Assembly (NCBI GenBank): GCA_910586355.1
Contig: CAJUHJ010000003.1
Span: 1 to 64,000, forward strand
DNA from: an uncultured Lachnospiraceae bacterium
Lineage (GTDB): Bacteria; Bacillota; Clostridia; Lachnospirales; Lachnospiraceae
Reading direction: 5' to 3'
Length of the DNA stretch: 64,000 nt
Shown: one piece after another, positions 1 through 7,487 of the stretch
Layout of the letters: every line of letters starts with the position of its first letter
Numbering within the stretch: the stretch's first letter is position 1
Position numbers and translations under genes: made by a program
Notes under the pieces: generated by a model
Told to the model about the DNA's origin: nothing
The model's input: the letters and a program-made list of their open reading frames with translations, nothing else
The model's database searches: none

Positions 1-52
1 ACCCACGTATCCAGCTTGGAAGGCTGGTGTTCTACCATTGAACTACACCCGC
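1..52 (-). tRNA. tRNA-Gly (anticodon TCC), 3' end cut by window edge
   Basis: The minus strand starts GCGGGTGTAGTTCAATGG, the usual start of bacterial tRNA-Gly, followed by an anticodon arm with TCC in the loop. The variable and T arms lie outside the window. It follows tRNA-Pro by 6 bases and would be co-transcribed from the promoter at 172-200. Confidence 0.9.
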
Positions 53-58
53 ACAAAA

Positions 59-133
59 TCGGGGTGACAGGATTCGAACCTGCGGCCTCCTGGTCCCAAA
101 CCAGGCGCTCTAGCCAAACTGAGCCACACCCCG
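59..133 (-). tRNA. tRNA-Pro (anticodon TGG)
   Basis: Full cloverleaf on the minus strand: acceptor stem CGGGGTG pairs with CACCCCG, followed by discriminator A; the anticodon arm CCTGG/CCAGG has TGG in a TTTGGGA loop; the T arm contains GGTTCGAATCC. The 3' CCA is not encoded, so it must be added after transcription. First gene of a two-tRNA unit. Confidence 0.95.
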
Positions 134-171
134 TAATGATATTTTATTTACATCACCCAGACGCATTAGAA

Positions 172-200
172 ATTATATCAAAGTATTCAGAGGTTGTCAA
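172..200 (-). promoter_or_regulatory. Consensus sigma-A promoter of the tRNA-Pro/tRNA-Gly unit
   Basis: On the minus strand TTGACA (195-200) and TATAAT (172-177) are separated by exactly 17 bases, a perfect match to the housekeeping consensus. It lies just past the stop codon of the phosphoesterase gene (209), about 40 bases before the mature tRNA-Pro, as expected for a strong stable-RNA promoter. Confidence 0.9.
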
Positions 201-208
201 CCATTTTT

Positions 209-688
209 TTACAAATAATGAATTAAAATTTCTGCCTTTTTAAAATCTTCCAAATTCATCACAATATAAGAAGGCCGTCTGCCATCCTGCCTTGGATAAG
301 AAAGACTGCCCGGATTTATCGTGATAACATTCTTTCCATATTCTACGATAGGCCGGTGCGTATGCCCAAACATCACAATATCACACCCGCGTCCCCTCGC
401 TTCTTTTTTAATATCTTCATAACCTGCGTTGACATTATAATAATGCCCATGCGTTATAAACGCCTGATAGCTGCCAACCTGAATAATCTTTTCCTGCTCC
501 AGATGAGATAAGAAATCGCAATTTCCCGCCACAATTTCAAGAGGACAATTTACCATTTCGGAAATCTGCTGCTGAAAGCCTTCTGCATCGCCTAAATGAA
601 TGACCAGATCAAACGGAGGCTCTCTTTTTAAAACTTCTTCTAAATTCGTATGCTTACTATGCGTATCACTAATTACTAAAACTCTCAT
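209..688 (-). CDS. YfcE/MJ0936-type metallophosphoesterase
   Basis: A 159-residue cytoplasmic protein with the calcineurin-like phosphoesterase metal-site motifs in order: SDTHSKH near residue 7, HLGDAEG near 31, GNCD near 55, THGH near 79 and GHTHRP near 107, then NPGS. These ligands normally bind two divalent metals and hydrolyse phosphodiesters; the physiological substrate of this family is not settled. Length is normal. The start has an AAGGGG ribosome binding site. It lies 11 bases after rdgB and is the last gene of the operon that begins with the RlmL-like methyltransferase. I see no terminator hairpin before the tRNA promoter. Confidence 0.85.
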   Translation of the reverse strand: MRVLVISDTHSKHTNLEEVLKREPPFDLVIHLGDAEGFQQQISEMVNCPLEIVAGNCDFLSHLEQEKIIQVGSYQAFITHGHYYNVNAGYEDIKKEARGRGCDIVMFGHTHRPIVEYGKNVITINPGSLSYPRQDGRRPSYIVMNLEDFKKAEILIHYL

Positions 689-699
689 CCCTAATCCCC

Positions 700-1296
700 T
701 TAAATTCTTTTTACTAATTCCTCCCGGACTGCCCTTAAAGCATTTCCCCTGTGGCTAATCTCATTCTTCTTTTGGCTTGTCATTTCCGCCGTTGAACAGC
801 CATATTCCTCAACATAAAAAATCGGATCGTATCCAAATCCATTTTTTCCTGCTGCAGATTCCCCGATATAACCTTCAATCGTCCCCCGCCTGACTATGGT
901 TTCCCCATCTGGAAAAACAGCTGCAACAGCGCAGACAAAACGCGCAGTCCTCTGTTCTTTCGGTACTCCTTTTAAACGGTTCAACAGCGTCTGGTTCTTT
1001 ATCTCATAAGATGTATCTTCCCCCATATAACGTGCAGAATAGACCCCCGGCTCTTTGTTTAGATAATCAATTTCAAGCCCAGAATCATCTGCCAAAACGA
1101 TTGCATCCGTCTTTTTTGCTGCTGCTTTTGCTTTTATCAGCGCATTTTCTTCAAAAGTCACGCCATCTTCTTTCACATTAAGCTCTATGTCCGCTTCCTT
1201 TATCGAAAGAATATCAACGTCTAATCCTCCCAGAATTTCACGGATTTCTTTCATTTTATTCGCATTTCCCGTTGCAAAAACAAGTTGTGTTTTCAT
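700..1296 (-). CDS. rdgB: XTP/dITP diphosphatase (RdgB/HAM1 family)
   Basis: Removes pyrophosphate from non-canonical purine nucleoside triphosphates (XTP, ITP, dITP), keeping them out of DNA and RNA. The 198-residue protein shows the family signatures: N-terminal FATGNANKMKEI, LADDSGLEID around residue 67, the GFGYDPIF loop around 153 and SHRGNALRA near the C terminus. Length is typical. Start ATG has AAAGGG nine bases upstream. It sits between an amidase gene and a phosphoesterase gene; RdgB next to a YfcE-type phosphoesterase is a common Firmicutes arrangement. Identity is secure. Confidence 0.95.
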   Translation of the reverse strand: MKTQLVFATGNANKMKEIREILGGLDVDILSIKEADIELNVKEDGVTFEENALIKAKAAAKKTDAIVLADDSGLEIDYLNKEPGVYSARYMGEDTSYEIKNQTLLNRLKGVPKEQRTARFVCAVAAVFPDGETIVRRGTIEGYIGESAAGKNGFGYDPIFYVEEYGCSTAEMTSQKKNEISHRGNALRAVREELVKRI

Positions 1297-1312
1297 AGAT
1301 TGTTACCCTTTC

Positions 1313-2407
1313 TTAATATCCTTCTGCAAATGCCCTTAGAATTGCATTGTATATTCCCTGCGCAACTTTCATCTGATATTCCTCAGAACACAAATTCGTA
1401 AGTTCCACCTGGTTTGTCATAAATCCAACTTCAATCAAAGCAACCGGAGCCTCGCTGTTGCGTATCATATACATTTCGCTGCCCGTTACTAAACCCTTAT
1501 TGGCGCTGCCTGTCATTGCAATTACTTCTTCCAGGCAAATCTGTGCAAATCCCATTGAACTAAACTCCAAAGATTCCTTTGATTCATCATACAATACCTC
1601 CGTACCGTTGATGCTTGACATCCGCCCGCTTGGAGTTGAATTATTATGCACGCTGATTAACAAATCTGCATTTGACTTATTTGCAAGCCCTACGCGATGT
1701 TCGAAACTTGGATTTTCATCTGTAAGCCTTGTATAGTACACTCCAATTGACGTATTCCCTGAAGCGTCAATAATCTCTTTTAATTTTAAAACAATACTTA
1801 AGTCAATATCTTTTTCATAGACACCCTGTTTCGTCGCGCCTGGAGCATTTCCGCCGTGCCCCGCATCAATTACCACTACTTTATCATACACTTCCTGCGG
1901 TGTCAAAAAATCAATGTAAAAATAATCTTTATCAAAACTGGTATCCAGCTCAAATACCTGATCCGTAACAAATTCGACAATACCATATCCATTTCTGCTT
2001 TCATAAGTTAAACTGTCAATATTATCGCTTCGCCCCAACATTGGATATTCATAAAAATATTCCGAATTTGCATAAGGTATTACAATATTTATTGTCTGCG
2101 TCACATAATTCTGCATAATTTCCAAATCATCCCCGGATACTCCAAGCGGAAGCTCTAGCCGAAGCTGGCTTACAAACTCTGCATCCTCATTCTGTTCTTT
2201 CTGCGCCTGCTCATTGTTGTATTCTAAAAGTTCTAACCCCGTCATATTCAAACTTTCTTCTTTTGTTTTTGTCTGATAAATTTTATACGCTTTCAAAATT
2301 TTTTCAGAAACTGTCCCTAAACGCGGCAGGTAAAATACAGCTATACAAGCCGTTACTGACAATACCGCCACAAATATTGCCGTTTTCTTTAGAATTCTTT
2401 CCTCCAC
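1313..2407 (-). CDS. Exported N-acetylmuramoyl-L-alanine amidase (Amidase_3)
   Basis: Cleaves the amide between muramic acid and the peptide in peptidoglycan, outside the membrane. I choose the GTG at 2407, one base after the upstream stop codon and nine bases after GGAGG; an open frame continues to 2521 but overlaps the protease gene and has no ribosome binding site. The 364-residue protein has an N-terminal membrane or signal segment (residues about 8-27), a region without recognised motifs, and a C-terminal Amidase_3 domain with VIDAGHGG, the SVHNN histidine and the IEVGFMTN glutamate as zinc and catalytic residues. It is probably translationally coupled to the protease gene. Confidence 0.87.
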   Translation of the reverse strand: MEERILKKTAIFVAVLSVTACIAVFYLPRLGTVSEKILKAYKIYQTKTKEESLNMTGLELLEYNNEQAQKEQNEDAEFVSQLRLELPLGVSGDDLEIMQNYVTQTINIVIPYANSEYFYEYPMLGRSDNIDSLTYESRNGYGIVEFVTDQVFELDTSFDKDYFYIDFLTPQEVYDKVVVIDAGHGGNAPGATKQGVYEKDIDLSIVLKLKEIIDASGNTSIGVYYTRLTDENPSFEHRVGLANKSNADLLISVHNNSTPSGRMSSINGTEVLYDESKESLEFSSMGFAQICLEEVIAMTGSANKGLVTGSEMYMIRNSEAPVALIEVGFMTNQVELTNLCSEEYQMKVAQGIYNAILRAFAEGY

Positions 2408-2408
2408 T

Positions 2409-4127
2409 TTAAGGTTCCTCCAACATTCTCTTTGTATATGCTTTAATACACAAATTACAGGAAAATGCTTCTTCCACATGCTCCCATTTCTTGCCGTCCG
2501 CACTGATATACCCTTCTCCATCCGTCAGGTCAACACGGCTTGTCGCTTCGTCCGCCGCATACTCAATTGCCATTGGATGGACTGCTTCGGGTGTTTTTAA
2601 GTACAATATCACCGCATACCGCTCTTTTGGGTTTAGGACAATCTCATTGTGAATTGGAATCGTATAATATCCGGCATTTTTTAAGCTGCCCTCAGCAATT
2701 TTTTCCCCATGTCCCAAAGACTCTTTTTCTTTAAAATCACGACGCAGATAGACACTGTATTCTGTATTTTTTCCAATGGCATAAAATCCGACCGCCGACA
2801 GTAATTCGGTACTCTGCGCCGTATAGACATTTGCACCATATACGGATTCCTTTTGAAATCCAATCTGGCCTACCCAGCCGCATAAATCAGACTGATAAAT
2901 AGTATCGTAGTTATCCGTATTTTCTATTTTTGTACAGACAATATTATGGCTTCCAATATTCGTATCGTAATATGAAACATAAAAATATCCGTCCTCCCCA
3001 AACTCTTCTCCCCAGCTATTCTGGCAGATAAATGCTCCGTCCCCTTCCACATTCACTGAAAAATTATCTTTCGAATAATGATCATCCCAGCCGACAATCA
3101 CGACCTCATGGTTTGGTTTGTCTGTTCCTATATAACAATAAGCAGACGCATCCCTGTTATAAAAAACTGAATTGCTTTTATTATTGTTTAATTCAAAATA
3201 CAAAGAAGTCTGAACGCCGCCGTACAAAAATACAGATTCTTTGATTTTCTCATAATCTTTGCCTTCCATTATCTGCATTTCCTGGACATGTTTCACTGCT
3301 GTAAGGCCGCTCGCCGTCTTCCCGTCGCCAAATGGATCGTCTTTTTCATAAACTGGTCCCTGCCAGGAAAGCAGATATGCCATTGCCATTGTGTATTCTC
3401 CGCCGTTATCTGTATCCACGACAAAAGAATTACTCATACTCATATGGTCTGGGGACAATTGTACTGTTTCTTCGGGCATCAAGGAAGATTCCAACGCGCT
3501 AAGCGCCGCAAACGCCCAGCAGGTTCCCGTATTCCCTTGATTTTTTATATCTCCAATGCGTTCTTTTTCACGCAAATCATAGCGAATCGGAAAAATAGAC
3601 GCTGTTTCTAAAACGTCTACTGCAGCCGCCTGATTTTTTTCGATATTCCAATCGTAATCATAACCGATATTTTTTGAAATTTCACCAATACTAACGTAAT
3701 ACTTCCCTTTTTTCTTTATCATAGGAGAAGAAAGAAAACGACCCTCATCATTTACCTTAATTTCTTGTTTTTTTAAAGATAACCGGACGACATGATCCCT
3801 TTTTTCGATTAATAAATTTTTATTGTCATATAAATGTGAACTGCACTGTAATCCGTCTCTCAAAATGTCTATGGGAACCATAATATTTAAGTTCTCATCC
3901 ATAAAAATCGTCGTATCCTGATTCGTATACTCTTTATGGTCCAATGCAACCGTAAGCTTTTTTTCATTGACTGTATCTGCTATCAGCGGGTACCAGTCCT
4001 CTTTTGCCAGATTCGCCCCGCGGAATTTTTCCACAGTCTCAAATCCCCTGTCAAAATGATGAAATTTTATCATGCAGGCCGTTACGATTAATATCGTCAG
4101 CAAACCATAACGTTTGACGTCTCTCAT
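2409..4127 (-). CDS. Secreted papain-like cysteine protease (C1A) with CuAO-like N-terminal and lectin-like C-terminal domains
   Basis: A 572-residue protein starting with a single hydrophobic segment (residues 8-20), so exported or anchored. Residues about 55-175 resemble the copper-amine-oxidase N-terminal-like stalk domain of Clostridia surface proteins. The C1 peptidase domain follows, with Gln197, the catalytic Cys203 in NTGTCWAF, His340 in NHEVVIVGWDDH and Asn370 in QNSWGEEFG. The last 170 residues fit the lectin-like domain often attached to such clostridial proteases (inference from pattern only). RBS is GAGGGG. It is followed directly by a peptidoglycan amidase, which suggests a joint job at the cell wall or on surface proteins. 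All catalytic residues are intact. Confidence 0.85.
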   Translation of the reverse strand: MRDVKRYGLLTILIVTACMIKFHHFDRGFETVEKFRGANLAKEDWYPLIADTVNEKKLTVALDHKEYTNQDTTIFMDENLNIMVPIDILRDGLQCSSHLYDNKNLLIEKRDHVVRLSLKKQEIKVNDEGRFLSSPMIKKKGKYYVSIGEISKNIGYDYDWNIEKNQAAAVDVLETASIFPIRYDLREKERIGDIKNQGNTGTCWAFAALSALESSLMPEETVQLSPDHMSMSNSFVVDTDNGGEYTMAMAYLLSWQGPVYEKDDPFGDGKTASGLTAVKHVQEMQIMEGKDYEKIKESVFLYGGVQTSLYFELNNNKSNSVFYNRDASAYCYIGTDKPNHEVVIVGWDDHYSKDNFSVNVEGDGAFICQNSWGEEFGEDGYFYVSYYDTNIGSHNIVCTKIENTDNYDTIYQSDLCGWVGQIGFQKESVYGANVYTAQSTELLSAVGFYAIGKNTEYSVYLRRDFKEKESLGHGEKIAEGSLKNAGYYTIPIHNEIVLNPKERYAVILYLKTPEAVHPMAIEYAADEATSRVDLTDGEGYISADGKKWEHVEEAFSCNLCIKAYTKRMLEEP

Positions 4128-4143
4128 TTGTTCCCCTCTTGTC

Positions 4144-5295
4144 CTACTGCTTTTTTCTCTTCGGCGGTTTTTCTCCTAAAAACTGATAAAAATATGTCTT
4201 TAACATTCCATTATAAATTTTTCGATTTTTATTTGCCTTACGTCCAATGTACTTTTCTGTATCTTCGTATCCGCTGATTAAAAACATCGACCAGGCGTCC
4301 AGTCCCAAATATGCCCGTCCTATTTCCCGGTAAAGGGACGGAAGCGCCTCTTTTTCTTCTAAGCGCTCCCCATATGGCGGATTCGTAATCATAAAGCCAT
4401 ATTTTTTCGGATGATGTAAATCTTTGACGGCGCGCTGCTGAAAATGTATCAATGTATCCACTCCGGCTCGCTTTGCATTTTCCCTGGCTGCTTTTATAAT
4501 CTCACCGTCTATATCGTAGCCCTGAATATCCACCTTCACATCCAGGTTCACCAGTTCTTTTGCTTCCTCAAAACAATCCTGCCATATTCCATCTAAAAAC
4601 AAGTTATCCCACTTTTCAGACAGAAAATGCCGGTTCATTCCCGGCGCAATATTCGCCGCAATCATGGCTGCTTCGATTGGAAACGTCCCGCTTCCGCAAA
4701 GCGGGTCGACAAGTATGCGGTCTGCTTTCCAAGGAGTCAGAAGAATCAATGCAGCAGCCAATGTCTCCGACAGTGGCGCTTTGCTGGAAAGATAACGGTA
4801 CCCCCTTTTATGCAGGGAATCTCCCGACGTATCAATTGTTACCGTCACTTCATCTTTATACAAAAAAATACGCACTGGATAAGAAGCCCCATCCTCAGGA
4901 AACCAGTCCGTCTCATATTCCTTTTTCATGCGCTCTACCATTGCTTTTTTCGCGATGGACTGAAGATCTGACGGACTAAATAACTTACTTTTGATAGAAG
5001 AAGCCTTCGTGACCCAGAATTTTCCGTCTTCCGGTATATAATCTTCCCATGGAATGGCTAAAATCCCCTGAAAGTATTCCTCAAACGTCTCTGCCCGAAA
5101 CTTTCCCACTTTCAACAGAATACGCTCTGTGGTACGCAAAAAAATATTTCCGCGGCAGATTGCTTCCGCATCTCCTTCAAATGTCACTTTTCCATCTTCA
5201 ACCTGTAAAATCTCATATCCCAAATCATATATTTCTTTTTTTAACACTGCCTCTAATCCAAAATGGCATGGTGCGATTAATTCATAATTTTTCAT
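4144..5295 (-). CDS. THUMP-domain RNA guanine/adenine N-methyltransferase (RlmL/YpsC type)
   Basis: SAM-dependent methyltransferase of the RlmL N-terminal/YpsC family, whose members make N2-methylguanosine in 23S rRNA. The N-terminal 60 residues form a ferredoxin-like part (GLEAVLKKEI), followed by a THUMP domain to about residue 160. The catalytic Rossmann domain has DPLCGSGTFPIEAA near residue 197 as SAM-binding motif and the NPPYGE catalytic tetrad motif near residue 305. Length (383) matches the single-domain Firmicutes form rather than the fused RlmKL of enterobacteria. First gene after the promoter at 5333-5361 and head of a five-gene unit. Confidence 0.88.
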   Translation of the reverse strand: MKNYELIAPCHFGLEAVLKKEIYDLGYEILQVEDGKVTFEGDAEAICRGNIFLRTTERILLKVGKFRAETFEEYFQGILAIPWEDYIPEDGKFWVTKASSIKSKLFSPSDLQSIAKKAMVERMKKEYETDWFPEDGASYPVRIFLYKDEVTVTIDTSGDSLHKRGYRYLSSKAPLSETLAAALILLTPWKADRILVDPLCGSGTFPIEAAMIAANIAPGMNRHFLSEKWDNLFLDGIWQDCFEEAKELVNLDVKVDIQGYDIDGEIIKAARENAKRAGVDTLIHFQQRAVKDLHHPKKYGFMITNPPYGERLEEKEALPSLYREIGRAYLGLDAWSMFLISGYEDTEKYIGRKANKNRKIYNGMLKTYFYQFLGEKPPKRKKQ

Positions 5296-5332
5296 CTGTT
5301 CTTCTCTGTCTCTCCCATTTTTTTATATTACT

Positions 5333-5361
5333 ATCTTATCTTTTAAAAACAACTGTGTCAA
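5333..5361 (-). promoter_or_regulatory. Sigma-A promoter of the RlmL-like operon
   Basis: On the minus strand TTGACA (5356-5361) and TAAGAT (5333-5338) are 17 bases apart, a strong housekeeping promoter match. It lies in the gap between the rhodanese stop and the methyltransferase start and would drive methyltransferase, protease, amidase, rdgB and phosphoesterase genes. Confidence 0.75.
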
Positions 5362-5406
5362 TCTCTTTTCCGCGGCGGAAATCGAATCAAAACAATTCCC
5401 AAATCA

Positions 5407-5727
5407 TTAAAAATCGTTTTTCGCCAAATACGCCTGATACCCTCCTGACACCGTATATAACGCCCCTTTTCTTCCCCGAAGTTTCCTTGCAGCCAAAAGG
5501 CTTAGGTTCCCATGTTCACAATACAAAATCAAACTTATTCCAGACGGAATTTCCCTCTGCCATTCCCCGATATATTCATATGGAAAATTTCTGGCGTTTT
5601 CTATATGTCCATTCTGATAATATTCCACGCTTCGTAAGTCTATTAACATTGTCCGCTCTCTATGTATGATTTCCTGTATTTCATCTGCCGCTATCATTTC
5701 AAATCCGTAATCACCTTTACACTCCAT
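5407..5727 (-). CDS. Single-domain rhodanese-like protein
   Basis: A 106-residue cytoplasmic protein covering one rhodanese domain: MLIDLRSVEYYQNGHIENARNFPYE near residues 32-52 gives the family's D-R and GHI signatures, and the active-site loop is YCEHGNLS around residue 70 with the catalytic Cys, followed by AARKLRGRKGALYTVSGGYQAY. Rhodaneses carry persulfide sulfur on this Cys for sulfur transfer or sulfide detoxification; the partner here is unknown. Start ATG has a good AGGAGG. It begins about 30 bases after a terminator hairpin, so it may be expressed by read-through. A promoter for the next operon follows its stop. Confidence 0.82.
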   Translation of the reverse strand: MECKGDYGFEMIAADEIQEIIHRERTMLIDLRSVEYYQNGHIENARNFPYEYIGEWQREIPSGISLILYCEHGNLSLLAARKLRGRKGALYTVSGGYQAYLAKNDF

Positions 5728-5756
5728 CTGCCTGCCTCCTGATAAAAAATATTGTG

Positions 5757-5791
5757 TAAAAAACGGATTACAAACTATCGTTTGTAATCCG
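5757..5791 (-). terminator. Intrinsic terminator after the Asn/Ser-rich protein gene
   Basis: A perfect 12-bp inverted repeat (5764-5775 and 5780-5791, arm CGGATTACAAAC) with a 4-base loop is followed on the minus strand by six T residues (5758-5763). It ends the operon that starts at helD, or at least the short Asn/Ser-rich gene just upstream. Confidence 0.88.
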
Positions 5792-5848
5792 CTTTCTACA
5801 ATATCTTATGCAGTTGATACCTATCTGCTACAAACAGATTTGTGCGTC

Positions 5849-6034
5849 TTATCTGCAGTTCGATGAGCTGTCAGAAGCGCTGTTTGACGCTTTGTTGGAA
5901 GACTTGTTAGAAGTCTTATTGGAAGCGTCGGAAGCGTTTGTGCTGTTATCTGCACTGTTTTTGCTTGTTGCGTTCTGGCTGTAACTCTTTAAATTGTAGC
6001 TGTTGGAACTTTTGTTTTCACTATTTTTTGCCAT
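5849..6034 (-). CDS. Short Asn/Ser/Lys-rich low-complexity protein, function unknown
   Basis: A 61-residue protein made almost only of N, S, K, A, T and D, with near-regular NK-x-S spacing in its second half and a final Cys-Arg. I do not recognise the family. The first ATG (6040) lies too close to AGGAGG; the second ATG at 6034 has nine-base spacing, so I chose it. A possible -10 TATAAT lies at 6091-6096, and a strong terminator follows about 60 bases after the stop, so it may be an independent, well expressed gene. It has no membrane segment or signal peptide and is predicted disordered. Its low complexity resembles some spore or surface-associated small proteins, but that is only a guess. 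Confidence 0.65.
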   Translation of the reverse strand: MAKNSENKSSNSYNLKSYSQNATSKNSADNSTNASDASNKTSNKSSNKASNSASDSSSNCR

Positions 6035-6099
6035 TTTCATTTACCTCCTAAGCAATTATTGCAATTTTATTATCTGTTGTTAGAAGATAAATTATACAA

Positions 6100-6522
6100 C
6101 TATTTTTTTCCAAAAAATATCCGGTATATGACATAAACCAGAAAGCTTATCATAACAAAAGCAGAAAGAACCGGAAGTAATAGTATCCCAATTTTCAATA
6201 AAAGAAATAAAAACACTATGGTTAAAAGTCCCGACGACAAATAACCATACCAGGACTTTAGCCGAAATGTCTTCTGTTTTTTCTGCTTCGTATCCGCCGT
6301 CTGTCCCTCCGGCTTGATACCGCCGCCATAAGTCTCAATAATCGTTTTTGCAATCAATCTCGGATTGCCCAGATAGAGAAGAACCTGTTCCTGCGTCCTC
6401 CCCTTTCTCGATTCCTCGATGATATAATTCTCATAATACTCTAAATGTCCGTTCACCTGTGCCTGTGGAATCCTGCCTTGTAAAGCAATTCTCAACTCCT
6501 GTAAAAATTTATCTCTTGTCAT
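6100..6522 (-). CDS. DUF1700 family membrane protein
   Basis: A 140-residue protein. The N-terminal half (residues 1-67) matches the DUF1700 pattern: MTRDKFLQELRIAL at the start, then EYYENYIIEESRKG and a YLGNPRLIAKTII helix. The C-terminal half has two adjoining hydrophobic segments (about residues 92-110 and 112-134) ending with a basic tail. DUF1700 proteins usually pair with PadR-type regulators or putative adhesin genes; none is adjacent here. RBS GGAGA precedes ATG. Last long gene of the helD operon; role unknown. Confidence 0.78.
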   Translation of the reverse strand: MTRDKFLQELRIALQGRIPQAQVNGHLEYYENYIIEESRKGRTQEQVLLYLGNPRLIAKTIIETYGGGIKPEGQTADTKQKKQKTFRLKSWYGYLSSGLLTIVFLFLLLKIGILLLPVLSAFVMISFLVYVIYRIFFGKK

Positions 6523-6559
6523 TTACTGTCTCCAATGTGAAATAGACGCCTAAAACCGT

Positions 6560-7486
6560 TTACCGTTTAATCGACATTGCCATCCGGCGGTAAGTATGGC
6601 GCACGCCTTTAATTACAGTAGAATATGCCGTAATATTTTCCGGCAGGGCAATCCCTGTATACCCTGAATCACCCAGATGATGTATATCTGTTCCAGTCAT
6701 CTTACACATAAGAGCAATCTGACGTATCGTTTCCACGTCCGCTCCTTCCTGAGACGTCCCAATAGCCGTAATCGTAAGTTTCGAAAGACTATGCGCATAG
6801 CAGACAAGCCCCCGCACATATTCCATTGTAATCCCTGGAACCGTCCCCGGAGCCGGAAGCAAAATAATATCCGCTCCAGCGTCTGCAAACGCTTTTATAT
6901 CGTCTCTGGTAATTATCTGCTCCGCAGCCTCGCTTAAAACTCCTGAAGCGTGCATTTTTCCCGCTGCAAGCACAATCTTATCGCCGACTTCTTTGTGAAA
7001 CATTTCTAGCGAATCTGTAATCGCCTTATTTGACACGCCGGTTCCGGGATTTCCCGTCAGAAGTATAAAATCAACTCCCATATCCGCCGCTTTTTTTGCA
7101 TTTTCTAAAGTAGCTATCCTTCCTTCTGTAATCGCCCACATATCATCTACTTTTGCAATCCCGCCAGACTGCTCCACCGGTTCCAAATTAATCCCAACCG
7201 GCCTTCCAGTCAGACGTTTTACTTCCCGGACGACATCTTTTGGCTCTGTCTTAGGAATACCTAAAATCTTTGGATTTGCCACATCAAAAATATTTAAAAG
7301 CACGACGTCTGCTCCCATAGCGGCCGAAAGCTCCACATTTGAAATATCCGACAAAAGAGGGCTCACCGTTCCAATCGTCTCACAGGCAAGCACCCTTCCC
7401 TCAGACGCCCCAATTGCAAAAAGTAAATCATCCTTTGTCATATTCAAAAAATCCGACGCCGTACAATCCAGAAATCTTTTCAACAT
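6560..7486 (-). CDS. Conserved barrel-like protein of unknown function
   Basis: 308 residues from the ATG at 7486, which has GAGGAG seven bases upstream; an in-frame GTG at 7501 would place that ribosome binding site inside the gene, so I reject it. The alternation of beta strands and helices, with motifs such as GADVVLLNIFDV, GRPVGINLEP, GVDFILLTGNPGTG, KIVLAAGKMHASG and GADIILLPAPGTVPG, suggests a TIM barrel acting on a phosphorylated ligand. Relatives are common in Firmicutes, often labelled dehalogenase-like without visible haloacid dehalogenase motifs; I see no DxDx(T/V) signature here. It starts two bases after the stop of the rlmI-like gene. Function not known to me. Confidence 0.7.
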   Translation of the reverse strand: MLKRFLDCTASDFLNMTKDDLLFAIGASEGRVLACETIGTVSPLLSDISNVELSAAMGADVVLLNIFDVANPKILGIPKTEPKDVVREVKRLTGRPVGINLEPVEQSGGIAKVDDMWAITEGRIATLENAKKAADMGVDFILLTGNPGTGVSNKAITDSLEMFHKEVGDKIVLAAGKMHASGVLSEAAEQIITRDDIKAFADAGADIILLPAPGTVPGITMEYVRGLVCYAHSLSKLTITAIGTSQEGADVETIRQIALMCKMTGTDIHHLGDSGYTGIALPENITAYSTVIKGVRHTYRRMAMSIKR

Positions 7487-7487
7487 T

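Noticed and set aside
5049..5669. 206-residue plus-strand ORF
   Set aside because: Runs across the antisense of the methyltransferase, its promoter and the rhodanese; the opposite strand explains all of it.
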